A stretch of 64,000 bases of DNA from Phycomyces blakesleeanus NRRL 1555(-) (GCF_001638985.1 NW_017265135.1:921223-985222); one strand, 5' to 3'. Numbered from the stretch's first letter, positions 45,479-57,721 are shown. Notes: a model not told the origin generated them from the letters alone. Program-made: numbers and translations.

Positions 45479-47999
45479 GCACCGCCTTATTTTCTGTTGG
45501 TTTAAATTTGAGACAAAAAGATTCAAAGGAATGAGTGACCGCTTTTTCTTTTGTTTTTTTTTTTAAAAATAACAGTATTTGTTTATGAAAAAAAAAACAG
45601 TGTTTGTTTATGAAAAAAAAACACTTCTTTATAAAATACAAAATAATACATGTGTAACGGTTTTTTTATTGACATTGGGTATTTATATTTCTAAAACTAT
45701 TTATATTTCTATTTCTAATATTATCTATTCTATCTAACAATTCTTTAACACAACGAGTCATATCATTTATCTCAGACACATCAATGTCAGAAATAGTTTG
45801 CATGTGTTTGAGATCAAGTCTTTGATGATGAAGTAAGATGGTGTGAGTGATAAGGTCTGTAATAGACGTGTCAACATCATTTTGAGCACCCACAACATCT
45901 TCTCTACCATCTTCTTCGTCAACAATCACAACTTCTTCTTCTTCAGCTAACACTGCTGGTCTTTGCATTGCCAAATGATTGGCATCTCTTTGAATTGTAT
46001 ATAAGATGTTAATCTTACGGTATCTTTTGAGAAGAAATAAATGCTTGCAAGGCACTTGTTGGGAGATGTATCTGGGCCATGAACAGCATTCGATTAAATC
46101 ATTTACAACAGTGATAGAATACCATGTTGTATCATTTGTAAAAGACTTGATTTGCCACTCGCCATCAGAGTCATCCATACTAGTACTAATCACATTTAAT
46201 GGACTGATGATCATAGAAGGGAGTATGTCATCTTCTATCTTGGATGCAGCAAATTCATTTCTTGCAAGTTCGTTTTCTACCGGCCCCATCTTTCCATTGT
46301 TTAAGTGAATACGATTCACTTCTTGTTTGTAGAAATACTCTACATCGTTTGTAAGAATAAACACAAGGCAATCCAGTCTTCTGATTCTAGTACGGCCAAA
46401 GTAGATAGTCTTAAGCTGGTTATACCATGACTCAATATAGTTATTTGTCAAATATCTTCTATGCAAGTCATCGAAATAAGGGCGCCCCCATCTTTTCAGC
46501 AATACTTTGCTTCCAGTCCATTGTGTTTCGAAGTATCTCAAGAAGTGTAACTGGTCGGGTATATCGCGTTTGAAGTCAAGGATTCTTGTCAAAAATACTT
46601 CTTTGTTTGACTCCATCAAGATATACTTCAGCTTGTTCTTTAACTTCTGCTTGTATGCTGCCAGCTGGGCTGATGTAAATGACGCAGCAAGTCTTACTTT
46701 ATTGTCGAGGTTTGTTTGCCAAGCATGAAGAATATGAAATTCACAATAGTGAATTGCAACATGAGGAAATGCAGATGTAATCGCATTAACTTTGGGAATA
46801 CTACAGTCAATGGTGATATTCAAAGGACAGAAGTAGCTTCTCTCACGAAGATGCATAAGCTATTGGCTGATTGGCCTGACTGTCTGGTCATTTGTAACCA
46901 TGTAAGCAACAGGAGACCATTTTCCAGTTACATTGTGTTGAGTCACTAAAGAGTACATGACCTTTCCACTTCTTGCTGATATGCCATGAGTAGCGTCAAG
47001 ACAGAATGATGTAGCTATTCTCATAACTCTCACTTGGGCAGGGGATTGAAAGCCAAAGACGAAAAGATTGCTTTCAATGTTGTTAACACGAAGGTCTCCA
47101 GTAAAAACGCAATTTGTTTCTGGCAATTTCTCATTCATCCAGATAGCAATAGATGTCTTCTCATCAGAGTTGAATATATACAACAAATTTGTCATCTATT
47201 TTATTTCATTTTACCAAAACTGTTAAATACGAACTTCTTTTTATCTTTTTTTAACACATCTTCTTCATTCTATTGTATATCTCTTCATAGTTTGGCTTTC
47301 TAACACCAACACCCCAGCTGTCAATCTGTTGAAGGACAGATATTCTTGTGCTTCTACAGCTGCTTCCACTTCTCAGTTGATCTTCAATCAACTTAATAGC
47401 TTCAAAAGGCAAGGGCAAAGTTCTAATCTCTGATCTGTCTCCAGGAACATGATTGTTATGGTCCCTTGTCATACAGAACGTAACAATAGTAGGAGACTTT
47501 TTGAACTGCTTTATTTTCAAAGCTCCATTACATCCACATGCCTTTGATTCTTTTTGTGCAGGGCGTGAATCTCGCTCTGGTATATATATGTCTGCGCGAT
47601 GACACTGACGTGTTTCTCCAAAAATATATTCTTTTGAATCAAGACATCTTTTTTTATTCCATTTCGTTGAACAAAGAGTATTGATTTGGTCAAGACAACG
47701 TCTCCATTCACTAACTTTTACAGGTATGACTACTTTAAAAGGAAGCATCTTAATCCCCTCCAAAGACGAGTTGACTAAAACATTTTGAATGTTTGAAATA
47801 TCGTAAATAATTGGGTTGGACATGTTGAGATTGGTGTTTAATTTGTATTCGAAATAAAGAGAAGGAAAAGAGAAGGAAAAGGGAAGGAATAAAGAAATCC
47901 CCAATAGAAAATTAACTTTTTCAAAAAGCCACTTGCAAAGCCTCTGACAGAAAAAAAGCCTCAATTTCAAATTTGAACCAGCAGAAAATAAGGCAGTGC
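45479..47999 (-). mobile_element. Mutator-like (MULE) element G
   Basis: 33-bp TIRs: GCACCGCCTTATTTTCTG... at 45479-45511 and its inverted partner at 47967-47999, with 3 mismatches. Inside is a FAR1/MULE-type transposase pseudogene. Flanking sequences GTGTGAAC and AAGTGGAC match at 5 of 8 bases, only a weak hint of the 8-9-bp duplication typical of the superfamily. Confidence 0.8.
45666..47823 (-). pseudogene. MULE/FAR1-like transposase (element G)
   Basis: The start is the ATG at 47823 (MSNPIIYDISNIQNVL). The N-terminal part has a FAR1/FLYWCH-like DNA-binding region (RQCHRADIYI, KACGCNGALKIKQF, TRDHNNHVPG). The MULE core follows: CLDATHG (first D), ITIDCS (second D), CEFHILHAW, and NNYIESWYNQLK (E). 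A SWIM-type zinc finger is present as CCSWPRY..VPCKHLF, with adjacent Cys rather than C-x-C. The C-terminus is acidic (ending 45666). Frame is lost between 47251 and 47195 (indel or intron), and TAG at 46860 replaces what is probably tryptophan in PISQ-W-LMHL. The family cuts and pastes DNA between such TIRs. Likely inactive. Confidence 0.85.
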
Positions 48000-48078
48000 A
48001 AGTGGACAGTCACAATTAAAGCTGATTGCCTAAGTTCAAGATGGACTTGTTTTATCTTTTTTTTGCCCTTTTTTTGAA

Positions 48079-48440
48079 TGTTGTTCCCAATCTGGGTTGG
48101 TCTTCCTTTTACTATAACAAAGTCAAAAGGTCAAACCCACTGGGGATCAAGGAGTATATGTAAAATCAAAGAGAGAATAAAAGATACCTTTTATTAATAT
48201 GAATTGAATTGTCTTATATAGTTTTCTAAACTAATACTGCGCATTATCCGCAGTAAACTATTATACTCTATTTAATTACAAGAGAAGTCCTTTTACTGCG
48301 GTTGATGCTCAGAAGATGTTACTGTGGTTAATCTTTACAAGACATTACTGCAGTTCGTTATCTATGAGGTATCTTTGACATATAGAACTGCTGCGGTCAA
48401 TTATCCCGATTTCTCGGATTCATCAAAATAATATCCAACA
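48079..48440 (-). repeat. 3' LTR of Ty3-2
   Basis: TGTTGTTCCC...ATCCAACA on the plus strand. It retains CTTTACAAGACATTACTGCAG (~48333), lost from the 5' copy. Confidence 0.9.
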
Positions 48441-51400
48441 TCACCCCCTCTCGAAACTGTTGATCGTCCTCGGTCAACTCTGGTAGACTCTATCATCGAG
48501 AACAGCAAGGTGGAAGAGGAATCGATGGCTAGATCACGTCGCATATTGTTACGAGCAGCGGTTGGGTGATACCAGATGCAGTCAAAATCGTCGGATTTGG
48601 CTATTTTGAGGCGATCAGCATGAACCCAAGAAGTATAAGGGACACCTTCCATTGTTGTGAGCTTGTATATATTCTTATCAAAATTTTTATCTACTACAAT
48701 ATATGGGCCCATCCAGTTATATTCTAGTCCAAATTTGTTTTCATGCCACAACAACAAATGTTCACCAATTGCGAACTGATGAGGTTTCATGATCCAATCC
48801 CATCGTTCCTTGTCTTGTTGGCTGTTGGCGGTTACTCGAGCATCAGCATTTTTGCGAGCCTGTTGGAGATTATGAAGAAAAGGGATAGCGCCATCGGATA
48901 CGAGGGTCGGGTCGTCAGGGATAGATGTATCCATAAATGGACGTAGGGGATCGCCAGGAATACGAGGTTTGCAGCCATAAGTCAAGAAAAATGGACTGAA
49001 CCCAGTTGTATGATGCTTTCTGATTTGGCAAGCCCAAAGTGCTGTTTCCAGATATTCGTTCCACCGGTGAATGACACTATGTACATATTTACGTAACATC
49101 TGTTTAAGAACACCATTTAACCTTTCACATTTTCCATTAGTACGTGGGTGAAATGCTGAGGTTAATTTATGATGGAGCTTAATTTTCTTAATGTAAAAGC
49201 TCAAAATATGTGACATAAAGTTTGCACCACGATCTGTCAGAATTTCGTCTGGGCAACCAAAATGCATGACTATTTCTTTGTACAAAAAGTTGGCGATAGC
49301 TTCGCCCGTAGCAGCAGGAACAGCACGTGCAATTGGCCAATTCGTAGCATAGTCGACGGCAACCAAAATCCATCGATTTCCATTGATTGTAGTGGGAAGT
49401 TCTCCAATGAAATCGAGATGCCAACGAGAGAAAGCAGGGGGGATATCCAATGGTTCCAAAGGGGCATGGTGTATGTTGCGTTCTGCGTTTGAGGCCAATT
49501 GACATTGAGGACATTTCGATAACCATTCTCGAATTTAACTTCTCATGGCTGGCCACCACCAATGCTTCTTCATTAAATTATACACCGTTGTTTCTCCAGC
49601 ATGTCCGAAACCATTGTGGAAATTATTTACTAAGTCTGCATGCTTGGCAAACAGTGCAAAACGAATTTCTTGTACCGTGTCACCTATTTTAACGAGACGG
49701 AAAACCTTTTGGTTGTGGACCACAAACTTATTGCGTTGCCAATGAAGTAATTCTTTTATGTCTTCTGGCCATTCATCTTCTTTTCGTGCATAAAATTTTG
49801 GCCAGTCGGACGTTTGTGAGTCTGGTATGGTGTACAGGTATTCTGGTTCCATTGATTTAATTAATGTTGCATCGTATTCTGGGCCATCGAGACGAGAGAG
49901 CACATCAGGGACACCATTGTCTTTGCCCGGTTTGTATTGAATTATCGGGTCGTACAGCTCGAATTCAGAAATCCACCTTATCAGGCGAGGCGTGGGCTTA
50001 ACCTGACTGCGAAAATACTTGAGTGGTAAGTGATCGGTGAATACAGTGAACGGTTTTCCTTCGATCATGCAGCGCCAAGTACGCAAGGCATGTAGAATAC
50101 CAAGTAACTCGCGCTCTTGAGCAGAATACGATCTTTCGGCAGGGGAGAGTTTTTTCGATTCGAACGCTAATGGTTTCCAACTTCCGTTTTCGTCTTCTTG
50201 CATTAATACGGCACCAACACCAAAATCTGAAGCATCTGTTTCAATGCGGAATGGTTTATCCATGTCTGGTGCAAGTAATACAGGTGCAGTACTCATTTTC
50301 TCTTTTAGTAAATCGAAACTTTCCTGGCATGTCTCCGTCCAAACGATAGGCCGTCGTTTTGGTCCTGTCCCTTTAGTTAAGTCTGTTAAGGGCGCACCGA
50401 TTCCAGCAAACCCAGGGATGAAGCGGTGGTAGTGCTGTGCAAGGCCAATAAATTGTCTAACTTCTTGTACATTTGTTGGCGGTGTCCATTCTTTTATAGT
50501 CTTTACTTTGTCTGGCGATGGTAAGATGCCTTGCGCAGATACGTTGAATCCAAGGAAAGTTAGTTCGTTTTTGTTAAATTCGCATTTTTTAAGGTTGGCA
50601 ATTAATTTCGCTTCACGTAGTCGGTTTAACACATGTTGTACATGTTCTTCGTGTTCTTCTGGTGTCGTGCTAAAGATTAGGATATCATCCAAATAGACTA
50701 AGGCAAACTTATCCAAACAATCTCCAAGAACTTTGTTCATAAGATGCTGAAACGTCGGTGGGGCATTGGTGAGACCAAAGGGAAGAACCAGAAACTCGTA
50801 TTGGCCATATCGGGTGTTAAAGGCGGTTTTTGGCACATCTGAGTCTTGAATTCTCACTTGATGGTAACCGCTTTTGAGGTCCAAACTGGTGAAATGGTTT
50901 GCTCCACGAAGGCGTTCCAAACACTCATCGATGCGTGGCAATGGATGGTTATTGCGGATAGTAACTTTGTTCCGGGGCTCTGTAATCAACACACATGCGC
51001 ATCTCACCATTTTTCTTTTTAACAAATAAAATTGGAGCACCCCATGGCGAAGAACTCGGACGAATTAAGCCGAGGTCTAGAAGTTCCTTTAGTTGTTGCT
51101 GTAATTCGTCGAGTTCTCGAGGGCTCATTTTGAATGGCGGTTTATTGACAGGGTAGGCATCTCCAGTGTTTATAACGTGTTGGACGTCACGGTTCGGCGG
51201 TAATCCAGGTAAACCGTCTTGGAAAACGTCCTCGAATTCTTTTACTAATTTCATCCAGTGTTCATCATTATGTATTTCTTTTTCTGTCTTAATGTGCAAC
51301 AAAAAGCATTCGGCCTCCTCTCTCCTAGAGAGTTTCTCAATTTGTTTTGCAGATATCAGATAGTTTAGGTGAGGTTTAGTAGGACGGGGCCCATGAGGAC

Positions 51401-51962
51401 GCAAAATAAATTCTTGTTCATCACAATGTAAAGACCAGCTATCGACATGCCAATCTGGGACGGGTTTAGCCATTTGCAACCAAGTGCGGCCAAGAATCAA
51501 GTCGAATTTAGTGGGAAATACAAAAGCATCAATGGTGTCAGTGTATCTATTTAAAGAGAGGTTTAATGTTGCCTTCTGATGGATCTTAATGCTGTGTCCT
51601 CCTGCAGTTTCGACTGATTGTCCGGGTATATCCAAAATGTGTGTGGCCAAATGGGCGATCTGGGGTGATACATAGTTTGCACTAGCACCACTATCAATTA
51701 ACACCAGGATTTGTTGTCTGTCAAGTATAGCGGCGTATAAGGGCAAGTCTGTGTCCATGGCAGCATGGAGATCTTCTAAGAAATGTTGGTCAGCGGTGAG
51801 ACAAGGGTCACAATTTTCTTCAGACATAGTCTCAGGCTCTTCATTGGTAACATTTGTATACTGTTCAGACACGTCTTTATTAATTTCTGGTTTGCTAGTT
51901 TCGCTAATATTATTAGCCTGTGGGGAGGATTTTTCTTCCATTGAACACAACCGACCTCCCAT
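48401..51962 (-). pseudogene. pol: Ty3-2 pol (protease-RT-RNase H-integrase)
   Basis: The ATG at 51962 overlaps the gag stop (TAATG). Protease has [16 protein letters not shown] has GVDV-type entry [24 protein letters not shown] and catalytic YLDDILIFS. RNase H has IETDASDFGVGAVLMQ, AQERELLGILHAL and VFTDHLPL. Integrase has the zinc domain (HNGFGH...CPQCQ) and core DFIGELP, LTDRGANF and GKCERLNG, giving D, D, E. The C-terminal GPY/F-type motif is WMGPYIVVD. A frameshift near 50975, just after CVDYRA, and a TAA at 49535 (PAMRS-stop-IREWL) inactivate it. The frame runs to 48401, inside the LTR. The gene copies the element and inserts it; here it is a relic. Confidence 0.9.
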
Positions 51963-53083
51963 TACAGTTGTGTTTCACGAAAACCCTGCTTCTTGCTACG
52001 TGCCTCATCTAACTGTCTAATCGCTGCTAATCGATCCCTACAGTTCCTCTTGAAGTGACCAACTTTGCCGCACCAATGGCAAGTAGCCACATTACATTTC
52101 TGAGGGGGGCAAGATCGGTAGTTATTACGGCGACCTTGAATCGCATCCAGGTCCATGGGCTCGGGACCACTGTACTGCTGTTGGTATGGCTGTTGGTACG
52201 TCTGTTGGTATGGTTGGGGGATGGGTGCGTAGTTGTTCTGTTGCCCCAAGTGGAGGCCACTGGCATATGCCAAAGTGATGTTGCAGGCATTGTCAACGTC
52301 GACAGGTTGGGCGGCAAGAACATTTCCTCATATGGTGGGGTGAAGTCCGCGGACAAACTTGTCAAGGGCTTCTTCATCGTTCATTCCAGGTAACTCCAAC
52401 TGGATGTCGTGGAACGCGTCGATGTACTCTGCGACTGTTCCTGTTTGGTATAGTCGAGCAAGGCGGTCCCTGGACGTCTGTAGTGAGTAGACTAGACGAA
52501 ATTCTCCCGACAGAGCCATCTTGAACTCATCCCAGGTTGTTGGATGTTTGTCCTTTACTTCCATGCGTCTCCACCATGTGTCTGTTCTGTCACACAACAG
52601 ATTCACTGCAAATTCACAGGCTTTTGTTGCAGAAAAATTGTAGTATCTGGTGTAACGTTCGACTGCGCGCAGCCAACCATCCACTACTGTGGCAGAACGT
52701 TCTCCATGAAAGCAATCAGGTTGCTTGATTCGTTCAGCACGGGCCTCCTGCTGCACCATGATTGCTTTCATTGCTTCGGCAACGGCAGCAGCAATTGCTT
52801 CGGCTGTTAGAGTGGCAGTTTGGGGGGCCATTATTTCTTCTTGTTCTTGTTTGTTCTTTCCTGTTAAGGTTGCGGCTAGTTTTGTAGCTAGTTTGGTCCA
52901 CTTCTGTTCTCGGGCAGGGGTCTTCTTAATATGCTGTTCTTCAGGGATATGAGGAACACGCCGATTCTTCTTGTAGTCGTTTACTAATTCGCTGGGTAAC
53001 AAGTCCTGGACTCGTTCTTCAATCTCGAATTGGCTAAGGGTCTTCTTATCAAATATGTCTTGGTGTCTTTCAACCGGATTCAT
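51962..53083 (-). pseudogene. gag: Ty3-2 gag
   Basis: The start is taken as the ATG at 53083 (MNPVERHQDIFDKK); the frame is open upstream into the primer region without an ATG. Features are an Ala-rich helix (LTAEAIAAAVAEAMKAIM), a capsid-like retrotrans_gag domain (QPDCFHGE...FVRGLHPTI), and a canonical CCHC knuckle CHWCGKVGHFKRNC preceded by Gln/Tyr repeats (QQPYQQQYSGPEPMDLDAI). A TGA at 52328 interrupts HPTI-stop-GNVLAAQP, probably a former TGG. The TAA at 51962-51964 overlaps the pol ATG by one base. Confidence 0.87.
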
Positions 53084-53123
53084 CAAAGGTCTTGTTAGAG
53101 GAAAAATAGCTTCAGCTACCAAT

Positions 53124-53459
53124 TGTCGTTCCTGATCTGGGATGGTCTTCCTTTTACTATAGCAAAGTCAAAAGGTCAAACCCACTGGAGATCAAGGAGT
53201 ATACGTAAAATCAAAGAGAAGATAAAAGATGTTTTTTATTGATAGGAATTGAATTGTCTTATATAGTTTTCTAAACTAATACTGCGCATTATCCGCAGTA
53301 AACTATTATACTCTATTTAATTACAAGAGAAGTCCTTTTACTGCGGTTGATGCTCAGAAGATGTTACTGTGGTTCATTATCTATGAGGTATCTTTGACAT
53401 ACAGAACTGCTGCGGTCAATTATCCCGATTTCTCGGATTCATCAAAATAATGTCCGACA
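53124..53459 (-). repeat. 5' LTR of Ty3-2
   Basis: TGTCGTTCCTG...GTCCGACA. Same family as 48079-48440, 16104-16353 and 27995-28165. Confidence 0.9.
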
Positions 53460-53488
53460 CTGTTCACACCAATTGTGTGTGTAAAAGT

Positions 53489-53560
53489 TTCCCCAACGGG
53501 GAATCGAACCCCGGTCACGACGGTGAAAGCGACGGATCATAACCACTAGACCATTGAGGA
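53489..53560 (-). tRNA. tRNA-Glu (TTC)
   Basis: Minus-strand acceptor stem TCCTCAA/TTGGGGA with a T-G pair. D arm TGGTCTAGTGGTTATGATC, anticodon loop CTTTCAC (anticodon TTC), and T arm CGGGG-TTCGATT-CCCCG with discriminator A. 72 nt with all arms formed. Confidence 0.92.
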
Positions 53561-54231
53561 AGTCATACTTATGCCACGTGTGTAGTAAATAAGTCTGACG
53601 TTTGGCCATGTCGTGGTGTCCGGTACTGGAAGGTCAGTCTGTTTGGTGAGTTTCTCCAGCAGTTTGTCATGATGTGTCATCCCGGTTATGAGAGGCTGAC
53701 GTCAACGGTTTGTTGATGTGGTGCTGTGCCCTTGGTGATAAGAGGAGAATTTTTCTGTGTACAGGAAAAGTCTCGTTTCCATTCTCTGTTCTTTCTATAC
53801 ACAATACTTTTTTCTTTTCCCTTGTTAACATATTTGTCTACATTGTACTCATTCAAAATCATGGTCTCCCATGCTAGTAACATTTCTCTTCTACAATGCA
53901 CATAATTAATCTTGCTGACATCTCCACGCAACATCAGTACCTTTAAGATGCTCTTCAGCGGTCTCGATATAATTCAAAATTATGTAATAAAGAAAAATTT
54001 TATCTAAATATAGTAATTATACACCAAAAAATCATGAATTACTTTCCAAAAAATGTTAATTCTATCAAGTAGTTTTACGCGCAAATTTGCAAGGGAAACT
54101 ACTCAGTATAACTCGAAGTGGTGCTAAAATCATAAAAATAATTTTAAACTACATTTTTACTAAAACGTCCCCATATTTTTTTTATATACATTTTACTCTT
54201 TTTACTACCTTTATCTTACAAAATATTTAAA

Positions 54232-55858
54232 ATGAACATCAACACTAACCTTACAGAAACTGAGATCTTGGCTGTATACAGTCTTCAATTTTCATTTCAA
54301 AAAACTATTGCATCTGACAATGATGAAGATTATGAAGAAGTAGAAACTAAAATGAGATGTTTACAGCATATGAGAGAGCATCTGTTGAACATGCACAAGA
54401 CATTGATTCAAATGTATAATGATATAATACTTGCTGAAAATAATTATATGACAGATGATTTCCAAACCGTTTGCTACCTTAGTTCTCCTATGCATATCAC
54501 TGTAGAACGTATAATATGCACCAACTTAGATGGAAGCAATATATATTGGTAGACAGTTTGCCACCCACATTTACACAATAGAGTTAGAATCAACAGCTTC
54601 TGTGATCATTATAGAATCAATAGAAAAACATTTAACTGTATGGTCAATGTTTTATTCAGAGACTCTGAGTTCAAAGCATCAATGAAAGAGGAAATACTAG
54701 TCATCCCATATGAAAACAGGTGGCTATTGTTCTCTGGCACCTGAGTAACACCCATCTGAAATACAAAATGATATCAGGGATTTTTGATATCAGCCAGACA
54801 GCTTACTACCAGTTCATTGAAAGATTCCTGAAAGCTATGATCTGCTGCTTTTTGAATGACACAATCAAGTAGTCATTGACTATTAGAGAAAGTCGCAGAG
54901 TAATGTCAGGGTTTGCTAAAGTATCACATGGAACAGAGAATCTTTATTTAAAAAGCTGTATTGGTGCAATTGATGGTAAACTTGTGGTAGTTCAGAAATC
55001 ATCTTCATTTGGAAATAGCTGGCTTGACTGACATGGTAATGTCTCAATGTCTCTTATGACTATATGTGATCACAAAATGATGTTCACAAAGATCAAGGTT
55101 GAACATCCAGGTAAATGACATTGATAAACAATAAAGATGTTACTCTTTCTAAAATATTCTATAATTAGGTAGTCAAAATGATACATATAGCTTTACAACA
55201 AGTTATCTTTATAATGATATAGTTCACAATCCCCAAGCACTCTTTCCTGATCCAAGATCATATATAGTAGGAAATATGTTTTTATAAATACATAATTATT
55301 TACACTATATCTAAACTTGTACATCTGTAATGATATCAGATTCAGCATATCCAATTCTTAAGCATTGCATGATCTTATATAGCCATTCAACAAATGTTCA
55401 ATGTGAAAAGCACTTCAACAAGATACAATCATCTATCAGATTTGCTATTGAGAATGCATTCAGATTGCTTGTAATCAGGTAGCAGTTTATGTTTAAGCAT
55501 CTGTATGTTCTTACCACAGAAAGAATGTGTGAAGTTATAACAGTATGTTGTATCTTGTATAATTTGTATATTATGTATGGAGACAGCCAAGAGTATCTTA
55601 ATGATATGTTGTGACAAGACATTGACGATTCACAATATGAAGAACCCGCAATATATGGATTTGCTCGTACTAATAAGATGGATGGTACAACTTTAGACAT
55701 CATAAACAATAATAATAATGACGATGACAGCTCTGACAATGACAATGATGATACTACCATTACGCCAGTACTCTCTTCACAATCAAGAGCTAGACTTAGT
55801 ACAGAGAGAAAACTTAGAAGAGATGAAGAGAAAGATTCTTTATATATTGTCTTATAAA
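54232..55858 (+). pseudogene. PIF/Harbinger DDE transposase (decayed)
   Basis: The ATG at 54232 (MNINTNLTETEILAVYSL) opens a frame to 54550. Further blocks in changing frames show a helical domain (RINSFCDHYRINRKTF) and the DDE_Tnp_4 motifs GAIDGKLVVVQ (first D), SDSAYPILKHCM (second D) and FNKIQSSIRFAIENAFRLLV (E), spaced as in PIF/Harbinger nucleases. An acidic Asn/Asp tail ends at 55858. At least one intron-like GT..AG gap and several stops (e.g. after GNSWLD) occur. It pairs with the helper protein to cut at TTA-flanked TIRs; this copy cannot be functional. Confidence 0.75.
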
Positions 55859-56009
55859 ACATTTATACATTTTCTTTAAAATAGGTTTTAAATTGGACCA
55901 AAATGATTTGAAAAGCTATGCTTTTATATTGTTAATGAGATAAATAAGGGGTAATTAATGATGAATATATTATTATATAAGAAAAAGCAAAAAAAAATAG
56001 ATGATTTTA

Positions 56010-57064
56010 TTAATTTAACTCATTTATACGAGTGAGAGAAGATAATGGACTTCTTGATCTTTTACATCTAGAAAGTATTTCCAATAGAGACCTTCTTGAC
56101 TCTTCCTCTCTCTCATCAGCTATAACTCGTCTATTATATTCACGTGTTGCAATCAGCTCTCTACTCTCCCAATCCAAATGTCTTGCTTCATGAGATGCTA
56201 TCACATCCAGTCTATACTGCTGAAGAGTATCTTCATATAGCTCTTCAAGTCTTTGATACCTGATAGTAAGAAGTTTGTGCATAGATGCCATGATGTCAGT
56301 TTGGCTTCTTGAGTTTTCCAGGAAGGCTTGCTGGAGCTCAGATGGCATGGTTCTTCTGGTCCTGGATATCAACACTAGTTCCATACCTTGTTTTGGTGAT
56401 GGGACAGGATTGGGAGTACTGTAAGACCACTGGCTTATCTCAGACCGTCCCTCCAAAACAAAAGAAGAGGTTGTCAATTGGGTATTCTTGTAAGTAACAT
56501 CATTATCTTGGCAGATACTGATCACAGCTTCAGCAACAACTTCGTCAACAACACGGCCTGTCTACATCAACATCGATGGGAAGAAACTGGGGTCACTCAA
56601 GATAATCTCCTTCATATCATCAAAGTGGATATAGCTTTCTTGAGGAGGAGGTCCACCGGATCCAGTTCTTCTGATTTCCGCAGTAATCTTTCAGAAATCC
56701 TTCTTGATCGACTGGAACTTGTCTTTTATATATTTGACAGCTCCATATTTACTAGTGAACCCGGCATTGAGAGGAGATGCTGCATAACAGACAACATCCG
56801 GATGATTACAGAAATCATTGTGAAGTTTCTGCCATAGTCTTGTCTTTCCAGAGTTATTCAAGATGGCATGCTTTGCATAAAACTCAGTGTCAATTATCAG
56901 GCAAAGAAGGACCTTAATAATATCATTGTTCCAGGCAGATGGACGACCAACAGTTTAGGTTTTTCTGATTGAGAAACTTCTTGGAAAATGGTTATTTCTT
57001 GCAAAAGAACTATATTCAACACATTTTGATGAATAGAGTTGGTATTGGTAAAGGTAGGGTTCAT
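56010..57064 (-). pseudogene. Myb/SANT-like helper of PIF/Harbinger element
   Basis: The ATG is at 57064 (MNPTFTNTNS). After an indel near 56945 the frame reads RPSAWNNDIIKVLLCLIID, NSGKTRLWQKLHNDF and YGAVKYIKDKFQSIKKDF, then a TGA at a probable Trp position. GSGGPPPQESY, EIILSDPSFFPS and a C-terminal coiled coil (LEELYEDTLQQYRLDVIASHEARHL) ending at 56010 follow. This matches the trihelix/Myb_DNA-bind architecture of Harbinger ORF1 proteins, which bind TIRs and carry the nuclease into the nucleus. Confidence 0.68.
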
Positions 57065-57721
57065 TGTTGATAGGATATTTGTTTTAAAAAAGAGTGTTGT
57101 TATGTAAATATTACAGGAACAAAGGCAAAAGACATATTAAAATATTTGAAAGCGAGCAGGTATTTCAGTAAACTATAATTGGTTCTATTGCTTCCATTTA
57201 TATCAACGCCCCTTGAATATAGTTTTGCCAAGTAGTTTCCCAAGGTTTTGCACCAATTAAATTAGATGTTTCACATTAGTTTTTGGAGTGAAATCTATGA
57301 CTGTGTATCATGATTACTATAAAAAGCAGTCTCTCTACTTTATTTGTAATTTCCTGTTTTTTTCTTATAGCCAAAATAATTATACCAAGATTGCTGAAGA
57401 GCACCTTTATTATTATATTTTTACCGTATTTTTATTCATATATTTTGTCCTTGCTGTATCAATTATTCATCATTCTATTTTTACTATCTATATTTTTCTG
57501 AACTTCTATTATCAACTTAAAATCTTGTCAACTATAAAAAGAGAAGCAAAATTCAACTCAATCAATCAATCCTTGGTTCAGTTTCAGTATCTTTTTCTTG
57601 TTTTCTTCTCTTTGTGGTCTATACCATCTTGCGACATAACATATTAGTTCCTTGGTTTTAGGAAGGTTGTTTGTCGGTTTTGGTCTCCTCATTGGTTATT
57701 ACTTTTCTGTTTTGTCATTCT

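Larger units (their letters stand above)
48079..53459 (-). mobile_element. Second Ty3/gypsy retrotransposon (Ty3-2)
   Basis: LTRs are 48079-48440 (3', 362 bp) and 53124-53459 (5', 336 bp); the latter lacks 26 bp between short direct repeats. Separate gag and pol frames are read leftward. PPT GAGAGGGGGTGA abuts the 3' LTR (48441-48452). A candidate primer site TGGTAGCTGAAGC starts 2-3 nt inside the 5' LTR. There is no chromodomain; integrase ends in a GPY/F module. Flanks TTGAA and CTGTT do not match, so no TSD. The 5' LTR edge is 29 bp from tRNA-Glu. Confidence 0.93.
53946..57406 (+). mobile_element. PIF/Harbinger element with TTA target duplication
   Basis: The left end is AGATGCTCTTCAGCGGTCT and the right end (minus strand) AGGTGCTCTTCAGCAATCT, both continuing to TATAATT: 29-bp TIRs with 5 mismatches. 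Both flanks carry TTA (53943-53945, 57407-57409). Removing the insert with one TTA restores the uninterrupted R3 sequence seen at 836-850. It encodes a DDE pseudogene (plus) and a Myb/SANT-like helper pseudogene (minus), the usual two-gene layout. Confidence 0.92.

Noticed and set aside
53084..53122. Ty3-2 Gag start at 53122
   Set aside because: That codon is TTG in the primer-site region; the first ATG is at 53083.
48079..53459. Target-site duplication for Ty3-2
   Set aside because: Flanking pentamers TTGAA and CTGTT do not match; recombination or flank decay is likely, so no TSD is annotated.
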